A stretch of DNA of 64,000 nt from Antarcticirhabdus aurantiaca (GCF_009765365.1 NZ_VTOM01000002.1:62001-126000), one strand, 5' to 3'; positions 53,586 to 62,902 are shown, numbered from the stretch's first letter. A program made the numbers and translations. The notes: generated from the sequence alone by a model not told the origin.

Positions 53586-54345
53586 GACGGCGCGGGGCGC
53601 CGCCTATCGCGAGGCCGGAGCCGGCGAGGCCGTGGTTCTCGTCCACGGCGTCGGCATGCGGCTGGAGGCCTGGGAGCCGCAGGTCGAGGCCCTGTCCGCC
53701 ACCCACCGGGTGATCGCCGTGGACATGCCCGGCCACGGCGAGAGCGCCCCCCTGCCCTCCGGCTCGCCGCTGCCGCGCTTCGTGGACTGGCTCGGCGCGG
53801 TTCTCGACGATCTCGGCCTCGATGCCGTGAACCTCGCGGGCCATTCGATGGGCGCCCTCATCGCCGGCGGAGCGGCCGCCACCCTCGGACCGCGCATCCG
53901 CCGGGTCGCGCTCCTCAACGGTGTCCATCGCCGCTCGCCCGAGGCCCGCGCCGCCGTTATGGGGCGCGCCCGGGAGATCGCCGGGGGAGCGGTGGACTTC
54001 GAAGGGCCGCTGCGCCGCTGGTTCGGTGAAGGAGCCGAGGACGAGGCGGCCTATCGGCTGACGCGCGAGTGGCTCGCCGGGGTCGATCCGGCCGGATACG
54101 CGACCGCATATGCCGCCTTCGCCAGCGGGGATGAAACCTATGCCGACGCTTGGCCGAGGGTTCTCTGCCCTGCCCTCTTCGTAACCGGCGACGGGGACCC
54201 GAACTCGACGCCCGGCATGGCGGAGACGATGGCGGCGGCGGCGCCGAACGGCCGGGCAGCGATCATCCGCGGCCATCGACACATGGTGAACCTGACGGCC
54301 CCGGAGGAGGTGAACCGGCTCCTCGCGGACTGGCTCGCACGCTGA
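53560..54345 (+). CDS. Alpha/beta-fold hydrolase
   Basis: This is a 261-residue hydrolase. The oxyanion segment V-L-V-H-G-V-G lies near residue 28, and the nucleophile elbow G-H-S-M-G-A near residue 94 gives the active serine. The acid is probably D in T-G-D-G-D near residue 210, and the final H-R-H-M provides the histidine near residue 240. No signal peptide is present. It overlaps the DUF1185 gene and precedes the flavin reductase gene. It probably hydrolyses an ester or amide intermediate of the pathway. Confidence 0.9.
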   Translation: MLATPQRSRTARGAAYREAGAGEAVVLVHGVGMRLEAWEPQVEALSATHRVIAVDMPGHGESAPLPSGSPLPRFVDWLGAVLDDLGLDAVNLAGHSMGALIAGGAAATLGPRIRRVALLNGVHRRSPEARAAVMGRAREIAGGAVDFEGPLRRWFGEGAEDEAAYRLTREWLAGVDPAGYATAYAAFASGDETYADAWPRVLCPALFVTGDGDPNSTPGMAETMAAAAPNGRAAIIRGHRHMVNLTAPEEVNRLLADWLAR

Positions 54346-54391
54346 CGGCGGCGGACGTCCGGATCACGACGCGAACAATGGGAGGAAGGGC

Positions 54392-55318
54392 ATGACAGCA
54401 TTCGACCCACGCAGCCTTCGCGACGCCTTCGGGGCCTTCGCGACAGGGGTGACCGTCGTCACCAGCCGCACCGCTGAGGGCGCGGCGATCGGCTTCACGG
54501 CGAACTCCTTCGCCTCGGTGTCGCTCGATCCGCCGCTGCTCCTCGTCTGCCTCGCCAAGACATCACGCAACTACGCCAACATGACCGGCGCTTCGGCCTT
54601 CGCCGTCAACGTCCTCGCCGAGGACCAAAAGGACGTCTCCAACACGTTCGCCCGGCCTGTGGAAGACCGTTTCGCGGCGGTCGAATGGCGGGACGGCCCG
54701 GCGGGCTCTCCCGTCTTCCCCGGCGCCGCCGCCTGGTTCGACTGCACCGCCGAGCGCATCGTCGACGCCGGCGACCACGTCATCCTGATCGGACGCGTCG
54801 CGGGTTTCGAGAACTCCGGCCGCAACGGTCTCGGCTACGTGCGAGGCGGCTACTTCACCCCAGCGCTCGAGGCGAGGGCCTTGCGTGCCGCGGGAGAGGA
54901 GGCGACGCGGGTCGCTGCCGTGGTCGAGCGCGAGGGCACGGTGCTGCTCGTGCCGGCGGAGGGCGATCGCTGGGCCCTGCCCGCGACGGTGATCGGCGAC
55001 CGGGACCCGGTGGCAGCGATCGAGGCGGACGTGCGATCGTCGACCCACATCGAGATCAATGCCGGCTTCCTCTTCTCGGTCTTCGAGGATCGGACGGGCG
55101 GGCGCCAGAACATCGTCTATCGCGCCGGAGCTGCCGCAGGCCCGCCGAGCCAAGGGCGCTTCTTCCCTCTCGACACCCTGCCGATGGAGCGCCTCGACAC
55201 GCCTCAGACGGCCGACATCCTGCGCCGCTTCGCGGCCGAGAGCACGCTCGGCAACTTCGGCGTCTATTTCGGAAACGAGACCGCGGGCCGGGTTCATCCG
55301 CTCGCCGGAAGGGCCTGA
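54392..55318 (+). CDS. Flavin reductase with C-terminal Nudix-like domain
   Basis: This 308-residue protein begins with an FMN-binding split-barrel flavin reductase (about 1-165, with F-A-T-G-V-T-V-V-T-S and A-N-S-F-A-S-V-S-L). It would reduce FMN or FAD for the luciferase-like monooxygenase encoded next. The C-terminal 140 residues look Nudix-like (W-A-L-P-A, then F-S-V-F-E-D), but the Nudix box residues are not conserved, so hydrolase activity is doubtful. ATG 54392 has GGGAGG upstream. The fusion may tune reductase activity by nucleotide binding. Confidence 0.85.
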   Translation: MTAFDPRSLRDAFGAFATGVTVVTSRTAEGAAIGFTANSFASVSLDPPLLLVCLAKTSRNYANMTGASAFAVNVLAEDQKDVSNTFARPVEDRFAAVEWRDGPAGSPVFPGAAAWFDCTAERIVDAGDHVILIGRVAGFENSGRNGLGYVRGGYFTPALEARALRAAGEEATRVAAVVEREGTVLLVPAEGDRWALPATVIGDRDPVAAIEADVRSSTHIEINAGFLFSVFEDRTGGRQNIVYRAGAAAGPPSQGRFFPLDTLPMERLDTPQTADILRRFAAESTLGNFGVYFGNETAGRVHPLAGRA

Positions 55319-55321
55319 CCC

Positions 55322-56362
55322 ATGAAGTTCTCCCTCTTCGTCCACATGGAGCGCCTGGGCGCCGACCAGCGCCAGGAGGACCTCTACGAGGAGTTCCTGC
55401 GGCTTTGCGAGATCGCCGACCGCGGCGGCATGCACGCCATCTGGACGGGCGAGCACCACGGCATGGACTTCACCATCGCCCCGAACCCGTTCGTCACCAT
55501 CGCCGACCTCGCCAACCGCACGGAGAACGTCCGCCTCGGCACGGGCACGGTGATCGCCCCCTTCTGGCACCCGATCAAGCTCGCCGGCGAGGCGGCGATG
55601 ACCGACCTCATCACCGGCGGCCGGCTCGACATCGGCATCGCGCGCGGCGCCTATTCCTACGAGTACGAGCGGCTCCTCCCCGGCCTCGACGCATGGGGTG
55701 CGGGACAGCGGATGCGCGAGCTCATCCCCGCCGTGAAGGCGCTCTGGGCCGGCGACTACGCCCACGAGGGCGAGTTCTACAAGTTCCCCTCGACCACCTC
55801 GGCGCCCAAGCCCGTGCAGCGGCCGGGTCCGCCGATCTGGGTGGCGGCGCGCGACCCGAACAGCCACGAGTTCGCCGTCGCCAACGGCTGCAACGTCCAG
55901 GTGACGCCGCTCTGGCAGGACGACACCGAGGTGCGCACCCTGATGGATCGCTTCGAGACGGCCTGCGCGGCGAGCCCCGGGACGGCGCGCCCGAAGATCA
56001 TGCTCCTGCGCCACACCTATGTCGGCTCCGACGAGGCGGACGTCGCGGAGGCCGCGCGCGAGCTGTCGGTCTACTACAACTACTTCTTCGCCTGGTTCAA
56101 GAACGAGCGCCCGGTCAGCCAGGGCCTCATCCAGCGCCTGACGGGCGAGGAGCTGGCCGCCAACGCTATGATCTCGGCCGCCGCCATGCGCGCCAACAAC
56201 GTCGTCGGCGACGCGGACGCGGTGATCGCGCGGATCAAGGCCTACGAGGCCATGGGCTACGACGAATATTCCTTCTGGATCGACACGGGCATGAGCTTCG
56301 AGCGCAAGAAGGCCTCGCTGGAGCGCTTCATCGCCGAGGTCATGCCGGCGTTCGGGGCGTGA
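55322..56362 (+). CDS. LLM-class flavin-dependent monooxygenase (luciferase-like)
   Basis: This is a 346-residue TIM-barrel monooxygenase of the bacterial luciferase family, which needs reduced flavin from a partner reductase; the preceding gene encodes one, only three bases away. Family features include F-S-L-F-V-H-M-E-R near the start, E-H-H-G-M-D-F near residue 41, and I-A-R-G-A-Y-S-Y near residue 104. It probably hydroxylates or cleaves the imported substrate. The substrate cannot be deduced. Confidence 0.91.
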   Translation: MKFSLFVHMERLGADQRQEDLYEEFLRLCEIADRGGMHAIWTGEHHGMDFTIAPNPFVTIADLANRTENVRLGTGTVIAPFWHPIKLAGEAAMTDLITGGRLDIGIARGAYSYEYERLLPGLDAWGAGQRMRELIPAVKALWAGDYAHEGEFYKFPSTTSAPKPVQRPGPPIWVAARDPNSHEFAVANGCNVQVTPLWQDDTEVRTLMDRFETACAASPGTARPKIMLLRHTYVGSDEADVAEAARELSVYYNYFFAWFKNERPVSQGLIQRLTGEELAANAMISAAAMRANNVVGDADAVIARIKAYEAMGYDEYSFWIDTGMSFERKKASLERFIAEVMPAFGA

Positions 56363-56367
56363 CGGGG

Positions 56368-57831
56368 ATGCGCGGCTTCCAAGCTTACATCGACGGCGCC
56401 TTCACCGAGGGCGAGGCGCGCTTCGCCAGCCTCGACCCGGCCACCGGCGAGGCGTGGGCGCAGATGCCCGAGGCGCGCGAGGCCGACGTCGACCGCGCCG
56501 TGCGCGCCGCCGACCGCGCCCTGCGCGAGGGCGAGTGGCCGCGCCTGACGGCCTCCGCGCGCGGCAAGCTGCTGTATCGCCTCGCCGATCTCGTCGCCGA
56601 GAACGCCCAGGCGCTCGCGGAGCTGGAGACCCGCGACACCGGCAAGATCATCCGCGAGACCTCCGCCCAGATCGCCTACGTCGCCGAGTACTACCGCTAC
56701 TATGCGGGCCTCGCCGACAAGATCGAGGGCGCGGTCCTGCCGATCGACAAGCCGGACATGGAGGTCTGGACGCGGCGCGAGCCGATCGGCGTCGTCGCCG
56801 CCATCGTGCCCTGGAACTCGCAGCTCTTCCTCGCCGCGGTGAAGATCGGCCCGGCGCTCGCCGCCGGCTGCACGCTCGTCGTCAAGGCCTCCGAGGACGG
56901 CCCGGCGCCGCTCCTGCACTTCGCCCGGCTCGTCCACGAGGCGGGCTTCCCCGCCGGGGTCGTCAACGTCCTCACCGGCTTCGGCCCGTCCTGCGGCTCG
57001 GCGCTGACGCGCCACCCGCTCGTCGCCCACGTCGCCTTCACCGGCGGGCCGGAGACGGCGCGCCACGTCGTGCGCGGCTCGGCCGACAATCTCGCCTCGA
57101 CTTCGCTGGAGCTCGGCGGCAAGTCGCCCTTCCTGGTCTTCGCCGACGCCGACCTCGACAGCGCCGCCAATGCCCAGGTCGCCGCGATCTTCGCCGCCAC
57201 CGGCCAGTCCTGCGTCGCCGGCTCGCGCCTCATCGTCGAGCGCAGCGTCAAGGAGCGCTTCCTGGCGATCCTCAAGGAAAAGGCCGAGCGCGTGGCGATC
57301 GGCGCGCCGCTCGACATGGGAACCGAGGTCGGCCCGCTCTGCACCCGGCGCCAGCGCGACCACATCCAGGCGCTGGTCGACCGCTCGACGGCGGCGGGCG
57401 CGAGGGTTCTCGCCGGCGGGCGCGTGCCGGAGGGGCCGGGCCACTACTACCCGCCGACGATCCTCGACTGCGACGGGACGAGCGCCCCGGCGCTCGCCGA
57501 GGAGTTCTTCGGGCCCGTGCTCTCGGTCGTGTCCTTCGAGACCGAGGGAGAAGCCCTGGCGCTCGCCAACGACACCGCCTTCGGCCTCGCTTCCGGCGTC
57601 TTCACCGCCAGCCTGACACGGGCCCATCGTCTTATCCGCGGCATCCGCGCCGGGGTCGTCTGGGTCAACACCTACCGCGCGGTCTCGCCCATCGCCCCCT
57701 TCGGCGGCACCAAGCTGTCCGGCCACGGCCGCGAGGGCGGCCTCGCCGCCGCGCTCGACTACACCCGCACCAAGACCGTGTGGCTGAGGACCTCCGACGA
57801 CCCGATCCCGGATCCTTTCGTCATGAGGTGA
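56368..57831 (+). CDS. Aldehyde dehydrogenase (second copy)
   Basis: This is a 487-residue aldehyde dehydrogenase. The base is in L-E-L-G-G-K-S-P-F and the catalytic cysteine in T-G-Q-S-C-V-A-G-S-R. It differs from the divergent copy at 51418 and is closer to hydroxymuconic- or betaine-aldehyde dehydrogenases, which fits an aromatic or amine pathway. The start is ATG 56368, five bases after the monooxygenase gene; GTG 56359 overlapping the stop is an alternative. Confidence 0.92.
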   Translation: MRGFQAYIDGAFTEGEARFASLDPATGEAWAQMPEAREADVDRAVRAADRALREGEWPRLTASARGKLLYRLADLVAENAQALAELETRDTGKIIRETSAQIAYVAEYYRYYAGLADKIEGAVLPIDKPDMEVWTRREPIGVVAAIVPWNSQLFLAAVKIGPALAAGCTLVVKASEDGPAPLLHFARLVHEAGFPAGVVNVLTGFGPSCGSALTRHPLVAHVAFTGGPETARHVVRGSADNLASTSLELGGKSPFLVFADADLDSAANAQVAAIFAATGQSCVAGSRLIVERSVKERFLAILKEKAERVAIGAPLDMGTEVGPLCTRRQRDHIQALVDRSTAAGARVLAGGRVPEGPGHYYPPTILDCDGTSAPALAEEFFGPVLSVVSFETEGEALALANDTAFGLASGVFTASLTRAHRLIRGIRAGVVWVNTYRAVSPIAPFGGTKLSGHGREGGLAAALDYTRTKTVWLRTSDDPIPDPFVMR

Positions 57832-57887
57832 AGGCCCGGGGACGGCACGCTCATGCCTTCCCCGATCGAAAGCATGGGAGGAAGCAG

Positions 57888-58874
57888 ATGAAGACTCGAT
57901 CGATGAAATCGCTGATCGGCGCGCTCGTCGCCTCGGTGATGCTCGCCCTTCCGGGCCAGGCTGCCGATTACCCGGAAAGGACGATCACCCTGATCGTGCC
58001 GTTCGCGCCGGGCGGATCCTCGGACATCGTGGGCCGCCTCTTCGCGCAGAAGCTCGAGGAGAAGCTCGACCAGAGGGTCGTGATCGAGAACGTCGGGGGA
58101 GCCGGCGGCACGATCGGCGCGCAAAGGGCGGCGACGGCTCCCGGGGACGGATACACGCTCTTCGTGGGATCGGGTTCGGAGCTGTTCATCTACAGGCACC
58201 TCAATCCGGCGCCGAGCTACGACACCTACCGCGACTTCGCGCCGGTCGGGATGCTGGGTGCGGGGCCCATGGTGCTGATGGCGCGCCCTGACCTGGAGGC
58301 CTCATCCTTCGCGGAACTCGCCGGGCTCGCCCCGGAAGGCGGCGACGTCTCCTTGTCCTACGGCTCTGCCGGGATCGGGACGTTCATGCACATCGCCGGA
58401 GAGGCCGCGAGGGTCCGGGCGCACCTCGACATGGAGCACGTTCCCTATCGCGGGGCGGGACCGCTCATGGTCGACGTGGTGGGCTCTCAGGTCGACCTCG
58501 GCGTCTCGTCCCTCGCGGGAGCGATGCCCTTCATCCGCGACGGCCAGGGCAAGGCGCTGGCCGTGACATCCGCCGAGCGGAGCGCCCTGATCCCCGACGT
58601 GCCGGCGCTCTCGGAACAGACGGGGCTGGAGGGCTTCGACCTCGAGCTCTGGATCGGGCTTTTCGCTCCGTCCTCCACGCCCCTGGAGGTGGTCTCCGAA
58701 CTCGCCGAGGCCACGAACGAGATCGTCTCGGCACCGGACTTCGGCGCGCAGCTGGAGAAGCAGGGAATGGTCGCGAGGCCGGACCTGAGAGGCGAGGTCC
58801 TGGGATCCTTCATCAAGGGCGAGGACGAGAAGTATCGCACCGTCGTCGTCGAGGCCGGGATCAAGGCGGAGTGA
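57888..58874 (+). CDS. Orphan Bug/TctC-type substrate-binding protein
   Basis: This is a 328-residue periplasmic protein. The signal peptide ends L-P-G-Q-A-A-D near residue 26, and mature Y-P-E-R-T-I-T-L-I-V-P-F-A-P-G-G-S-S-D is the hallmark of tripartite tricarboxylate (Bug) binding proteins. ATG 57888 has GGGAGGA upstream. No tctA or tctB membrane genes are nearby, so it is an orphan, as often seen in this family, and may act as a sensor or use a membrane partner encoded elsewhere. Confidence 0.9.
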   Translation: MKTRSMKSLIGALVASVMLALPGQAADYPERTITLIVPFAPGGSSDIVGRLFAQKLEEKLDQRVVIENVGGAGGTIGAQRAATAPGDGYTLFVGSGSELFIYRHLNPAPSYDTYRDFAPVGMLGAGPMVLMARPDLEASSFAELAGLAPEGGDVSLSYGSAGIGTFMHIAGEAARVRAHLDMEHVPYRGAGPLMVDVVGSQVDLGVSSLAGAMPFIRDGQGKALAVTSAERSALIPDVPALSEQTGLEGFDLELWIGLFAPSSTPLEVVSELAEATNEIVSAPDFGAQLEKQGMVARPDLRGEVLGSFIKGEDEKYRTVVVEAGIKAE

Positions 58875-58995
58875 GGCGCAGACGGGCGCGACGTGTGAAG
58901 ACCGCCTCTGGAATGGCATACGGCCGACCCGCCGGCGGAGGAGCCGGTCGCTCGCGACGAACTGCATCCGATATTTCCACGAACGGGAGGAATAC

Positions 58996-60006
58996 ATGAG
59001 AAAGACGACATTTCTGGCAGCCTTGACGGCGGCCGTCTCGCTGGCCGGCGTGGCCCATGCCGAGGACATGGTGTTCACGAGCTGGGGCGGCACCACCCAG
59101 GACGCCCAGAAGGCAGCCTGGGCCGACAAGTTCACCGCCGAGACCGGCACCAACGTCCTGATGGACGGGCCGACCGACTACGGCAAGCTGAAGGCCATGG
59201 TGGAGGCGAGCGGCGTCACCTGGGACGCCGTCGACGTCGAGGGCGACTACGCCGTCCAGGCGGGCAAGCAGGGCCTCCTCGAGCCGCTGGACTTCACCGT
59301 CATCGACAAGTCGAAGCTCGACCCGCGCTTCGTTACCGACCACTCGGTCGGCTCGTTCTATTATTCCTTCGTGATCGGCTGCAACGCCGACGCGGTCTCG
59401 GCCTGCCCCAAGGCCTGGGCCGACCTGTTCGACACCGCCAACTTCCCCGGCAAGCGCACCTTCTACAAGTGGTCGGCGCCGGGCGTCATCGAGGCGGCGC
59501 TGCTCGCCGACGGCGTCGCCCCCGACAAGCTCTACCCCCTCGATCTCGACCGCGCCTTCAAGAAGCTCGACACGATCAAGGGCGACATCATCTGGTGGTC
59601 GGGCGGCGCGCAGTCGCAGCAACTCCTGGCCTCCGCCGAGGCGCCCTTCGGCTCCTTCTGGAACGGCCGCCTCACCGCGCTCGCGGCGGACGGGCTGACG
59701 ATCGAGACCTCCTGGGACAACAACATCACCGCGGCCGACTCGCTCGTCGTACCGAAGGGCGCCAAGAACAAGGACGCGGCAATGAAGTTCATCGCGCTGG
59801 CGACCTCGGCGCAGGCTCAGGCCGACATGGCCGCGGCCACCGGTTACGCGCCGACGAACCTCGACTCGCCGGCCCTGATGGACCCGGAGGTCGCCAAGAC
59901 CCTGCCCGACCAGCAGAAGGCGAGCCAGGTGAATGCCGACATGAACTATTGGGCCGAGCACCGCGATGAGATCGGCACGCGCTGGTACGCCTGGCAGGCG
60001 CAGTAA
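58996..60006 (+). CDS. Polyamine/opine-type ABC transporter substrate-binding protein (PotD type)
   Basis: This is a 336-residue periplasmic protein. The signal peptide ends V-A-H-A-E near residue 23, then M-V-F-T-S-W-G-G-T, the usual opening of PotD/putrescine-type binding proteins. ATG 58996 has GGGAGG upstream. A hairpin begins 13 bases after the stop codon. With the two permeases and ATPase it forms a complete importer for a small cationic or nitrogenous solute. Confidence 0.92.
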   Translation: MRKTTFLAALTAAVSLAGVAHAEDMVFTSWGGTTQDAQKAAWADKFTAETGTNVLMDGPTDYGKLKAMVEASGVTWDAVDVEGDYAVQAGKQGLLEPLDFTVIDKSKLDPRFVTDHSVGSFYYSFVIGCNADAVSACPKAWADLFDTANFPGKRTFYKWSAPGVIEAALLADGVAPDKLYPLDLDRAFKKLDTIKGDIIWWSGGAQSQQLLASAEAPFGSFWNGRLTALAADGLTIETSWDNNITAADSLVVPKGAKNKDAAMKFIALATSAQAQADMAAATGYAPTNLDSPALMDPEVAKTLPDQQKASQVNADMNYWAEHRDEIGTRWYAWQAQ

Positions 60007-60018
60007 GTCCGCTTCGAT

Positions 60019-60054
60019 CGCTTCGCGTCCGGCTCGCTGCCCCCGCGCGAAGCG
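60019..60054 (+). other. Stem-loop between binding-protein and permease genes
   Basis: CGCTTCGCG (60019-60027) and CGCGAAGCG (60046-60054) are perfect nine-base arms around an 18-base loop, starting 13 bases after the PotD-like stop codon. GGCTCGC in the loop can also pair with GCGAGCC further on, so alternative folds exist. No T-tract is seen. Confidence 0.6.
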
Positions 60055-60120
60055 CTTACGCGAAGGCGAGCCGGCCGGCCGTCGGCTCGCACCGGCCTCA
60101 TCGGGAGGATGGCAGGACCC

Positions 60121-60996
60121 ATGACCCAAGCATCCAATACGGCCATGCTCGCCCCGCCGCCGCGGCGCCGGGGATGGCTGCCCGCCGGGCTCGGTCCGGC
60201 GACGCCGGCGCTCGTTCTCCTGACGCTGTTCTTCGTGGTGCCTGTGGTGTCGCTGCTCCTGCGCAGCGTGCTGGAGCCCAGCCCAGGTCTCGGCAACTAT
60301 GCCGAGCTCCTGGGCTCCTCGACGTACCTCCGCGTCTTCCTCAACACCTTCCTGGTGTCCGGCCTCGTCACCACGGTCTCGCTCCTGATCGGCTTTCCCG
60401 TCGCCTGGACGCTCGCGATCATGCCGGGGCGCTGGGCGCGCATCGTCTTCGCGATCCTGCTCCTGTCGATGTGGACGAACCTCCTCGCCCGCACCTATGC
60501 CTGGATGGTGCTCCTCCAGCGCACGGGCATCGTCAACAAGACGCTGATTAACCTCGGCCTCATCGACCAGCCCCTGACGCTCGTCAACAACCTCGTCGGC
60601 GTCACCATCGGCATGGTCTACATCATGCTGCCCTTCGTCATCCTGCCGCTCTACGGCGTGATCCGCCGCATCGACCCCTCGATCCTCCAGGCCGCGGCCT
60701 TGTGCGGGGCGACGAAGGGGCAGGCGCTGCGGCGCATCCTCCTGCCGCTCGCCGCGCCCGGCATGGCGGCGGGCGGGCTGATGGTGTTCGTCATGTCGCT
60801 CGGCTACTTCGTCACGCCCGCCCTTCTCGGCGGCACCAACAACATGATGCTGGCCGAGCTCATCGCCCAGTTCGTCCAGAGCCTCGTCAACTGGGGCATG
60901 GGCAGCGCCGCGGCCTTCGTGCTGCTCGTCGCGACGCTCGCGCTCTACGCCGTGCAGCTCAGGCTCTTCGGCACGTCTCAGATGGGAGGGCGGTGA
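60121..60996 (+). CDS. ABC transporter permease (PotB type)
   Basis: This is a 291-residue permease with six hydrophobic helices. The coupling loop A-A-A-L-C-G-A-T-K-G-Q-A-L-R-R-I-L-L-P lies near residue 195. The start is ATG 60121; an in-frame ATG at 60109 touches the GGGAGG ribosome site and is therefore less likely. The next permease begins three bases after the stop codon. Confidence 0.9.
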   Translation: MTQASNTAMLAPPPRRRGWLPAGLGPATPALVLLTLFFVVPVVSLLLRSVLEPSPGLGNYAELLGSSTYLRVFLNTFLVSGLVTTVSLLIGFPVAWTLAIMPGRWARIVFAILLLSMWTNLLARTYAWMVLLQRTGIVNKTLINLGLIDQPLTLVNNLVGVTIGMVYIMLPFVILPLYGVIRRIDPSILQAAALCGATKGQALRRILLPLAAPGMAAGGLMVFVMSLGYFVTPALLGGTNNMMLAELIAQFVQSLVNWGMGSAAAFVLLVATLALYAVQLRLFGTSQMGGR

Positions 60997-60999
60997 CCC

Positions 61000-61800
61000 A
61001 TGCTGCTCAGCTTCGAGCGCCTCGGCTGGTGGAAGTGGGTGCTGGTCGCCATCACCGGCCTCGTCACCGCCTTCCTGCTCCTGCCGATCCTGTTCATCGC
61101 GGCGCTGTCCTTCGGCTCGTCGCAATGGCTGATCTTCCCGCCGCCCTCCTGGACGCTGAAGTGGTATCGCGAGTTCTTCGCCGATCCGCGCTGGCTGGAA
61201 TCGGCCTGGACCAGCTTGCAGATCGCCGCCCTCGTCACGCTGTTCTCGGTCGGCATCGGCCTTTGCGCCTCCTTCGCCCTGGTGCGCGGCAAGTTCCGGG
61301 GCCGGGAAACGCTGAAGGCCTTCTTCCTCACGCCGATGATCCTGCCCGTGGTGGTGCTTGCGGTGGCGCTCTACGCCTTCTTCCTGCGCCTCGGGCTCAA
61401 CGGCACGGTGACGGGCTTCGTCCTCGCCCACCTCGTGGTGGCGCTGCCCTTCTCCGTCCTTGCCATCACCAACGCGCTGGAAGGCTTCGACAAGTCGATC
61501 GAGGATGCCGCCGTCCTCTGCGGCGCGAGCCCGCTGGAGGCGAAGTTTCGGGTGACGTTGCCGGCCATCGGCCACGGCCTGTTCTCGGCCGCGATCTTCT
61601 CCTTCCTCACCTCCTGGGACGAGGTCGTGCTCGCGATCTTCATGGCGAGCCCGACCCTCCAGACGCTTCCCGTGCGCATCTGGACGACGCTGCGCCAGGA
61701 CCTCACCCCGGTGATCGCCAGCGCCTCGACCCTGCTCGTCCTCCTGACGATCCTCCTGATGCTGCTCGTCGCCCTCGTCCGCAAAGGATTCAAGTCGTGA
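61000..61800 (+). CDS. ABC transporter permease (PotC type)
   Basis: This is a 266-residue permease with six helices. The coupling loop E-D-A-A-V-L-C-G-A-S-P-L-E-A-K-F-R-V-T-L-P lies near residue 175 and is the usual PotC form. Its stop overlaps the ATPase start (GTGA). It pairs with the preceding permease to make the channel. Confidence 0.92.
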   Translation: MLLSFERLGWWKWVLVAITGLVTAFLLLPILFIAALSFGSSQWLIFPPPSWTLKWYREFFADPRWLESAWTSLQIAALVTLFSVGIGLCASFALVRGKFRGRETLKAFFLTPMILPVVVLAVALYAFFLRLGLNGTVTGFVLAHLVVALPFSVLAITNALEGFDKSIEDAAVLCGASPLEAKFRVTLPAIGHGLFSAAIFSFLTSWDEVVLAIFMASPTLQTLPVRIWTTLRQDLTPVIASASTLLVLLTILLMLLVALVRKGFKS

Positions 61801-62879
61801 CCGCGCCCTATCTCCACATCCGCGGCATCCGCAAGGACTACGGCTCGGTGACGGCCGTCGAGAACGTCGACCTCGAGATCCGCCGCGGCGAGTTCATGAC
61901 CTTCCTCGGCCCCTCCGGCTCGGGCAAGTCGACGACGCTCTACATCCTCGCCGGCTTCCAGGACCCCACCGCCGGGGACATCCTTCTCGAGGGCAAGTCG
62001 CTCCTCCAGACGCCCTCGCACCTGCGCCAGATCGGCATGGTGTTCCAGCGCTACACGCTGTTTCCGCACCTCACCGTCGCCGAGAACATCGGCTTTCCCC
62101 TCAAGGTCCGCCGCAAGGGACGCGCCGAGATCGACGCCAAGGTGCGCGACATGCTGCGCCTCGTCCGCCTGGAGGGTTTCGAGGATCGCAAGCCCGCCGA
62201 CATGTCCGGCGGCCAGCAGCAGCGCGTGGCGCTGGCCCGCGCGCTCGCCTACGACCCGCCCGTCCTCCTCATGGACGAGCCGCTCTCGGCCCTCGACAAG
62301 AAGCTGCGCGAGGAGATCCAGGTCGAGATCCGCCGCATCCACCAGGAAACCGAGGTGACGATCCTCTACGTCACCCACGACCAGGAGGAGGCGCTGCGCC
62401 TGTCGGACCGCATCGCCGTCTTCTCCAAGGGCGTCATCGACCAGGTCGGCACCGGACCGGAGCTCTACGCCAACCCCGCGACGCGCTTCGTCGCCGAGTT
62501 CATCGGCGACAGCGACTTCCTCACCTGCTCGGTCCTGTCGTCGGACGGGCGCACCGCCGACGTGCGCCTCGGCTCCGACTTCGTCGTGCCCGGCGTTCCC
62601 GTTCACGGCGGGGGCGGCGGGCGGAGCGCCGGCGCCCTGCTGCTGCGCCCCGAGCGCATCAGCCTCCATCGCCATCAGCCGGCCGAGGCCGGCACCCTGC
62701 CGGTCACGGTCGGCGGCCTCACATTCCTCGGCTCCAACGTCCACGTCGCGGCCACTACCGGATGGGGCGAGCCCGTCGCCGTCCGGCTGCCCTTCGGCCA
62801 CGGGGCGATCGAGGGACTGTCGCGCGGCGACACCGTGTGGCTGGGCTTCGATCCCCGCGCCACGCACGTCTTTTGCTGA
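61797..62879 (+). CDS. ABC transporter ATP-binding protein (PotA type)
   Basis: This is a 360-residue ATPase with Walker A G-P-S-G-S-G-K-S near residues 38-45, signature M-S-G-G-Q-Q-Q-R and Walker B V-L-L-M-D-E-P. A TOBE domain fills the last 110 residues. The start is GTG 61797, overlapping the previous stop by four bases. The glycine run G-G-G-G-G near residue 280 is a linker in the TOBE part. Confidence 0.93.
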   Translation: MTAPYLHIRGIRKDYGSVTAVENVDLEIRRGEFMTFLGPSGSGKSTTLYILAGFQDPTAGDILLEGKSLLQTPSHLRQIGMVFQRYTLFPHLTVAENIGFPLKVRRKGRAEIDAKVRDMLRLVRLEGFEDRKPADMSGGQQQRVALARALAYDPPVLLMDEPLSALDKKLREEIQVEIRRIHQETEVTILYVTHDQEEALRLSDRIAVFSKGVIDQVGTGPELYANPATRFVAEFIGDSDFLTCSVLSSDGRTADVRLGSDFVVPGVPVHGGGGGRSAGALLLRPERISLHRHQPAEAGTLPVTVGGLTFLGSNVHVAATTGWGEPVAVRLPFGHGAIEGLSRGDTVWLGFDPRATHVFC

Positions 62880-62902
62880 TAGGTTTGGAGACAGGACGAC
62901 GA

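Noticed and set aside
58861-61575. A 904-codon minus-strand frame opposite the polyamine-type importer genes
   Set aside because: The composition is low in complexity (long runs of E, R, H, G), and the plus strand carries well-defined binding protein and permeases. It is not a gene.
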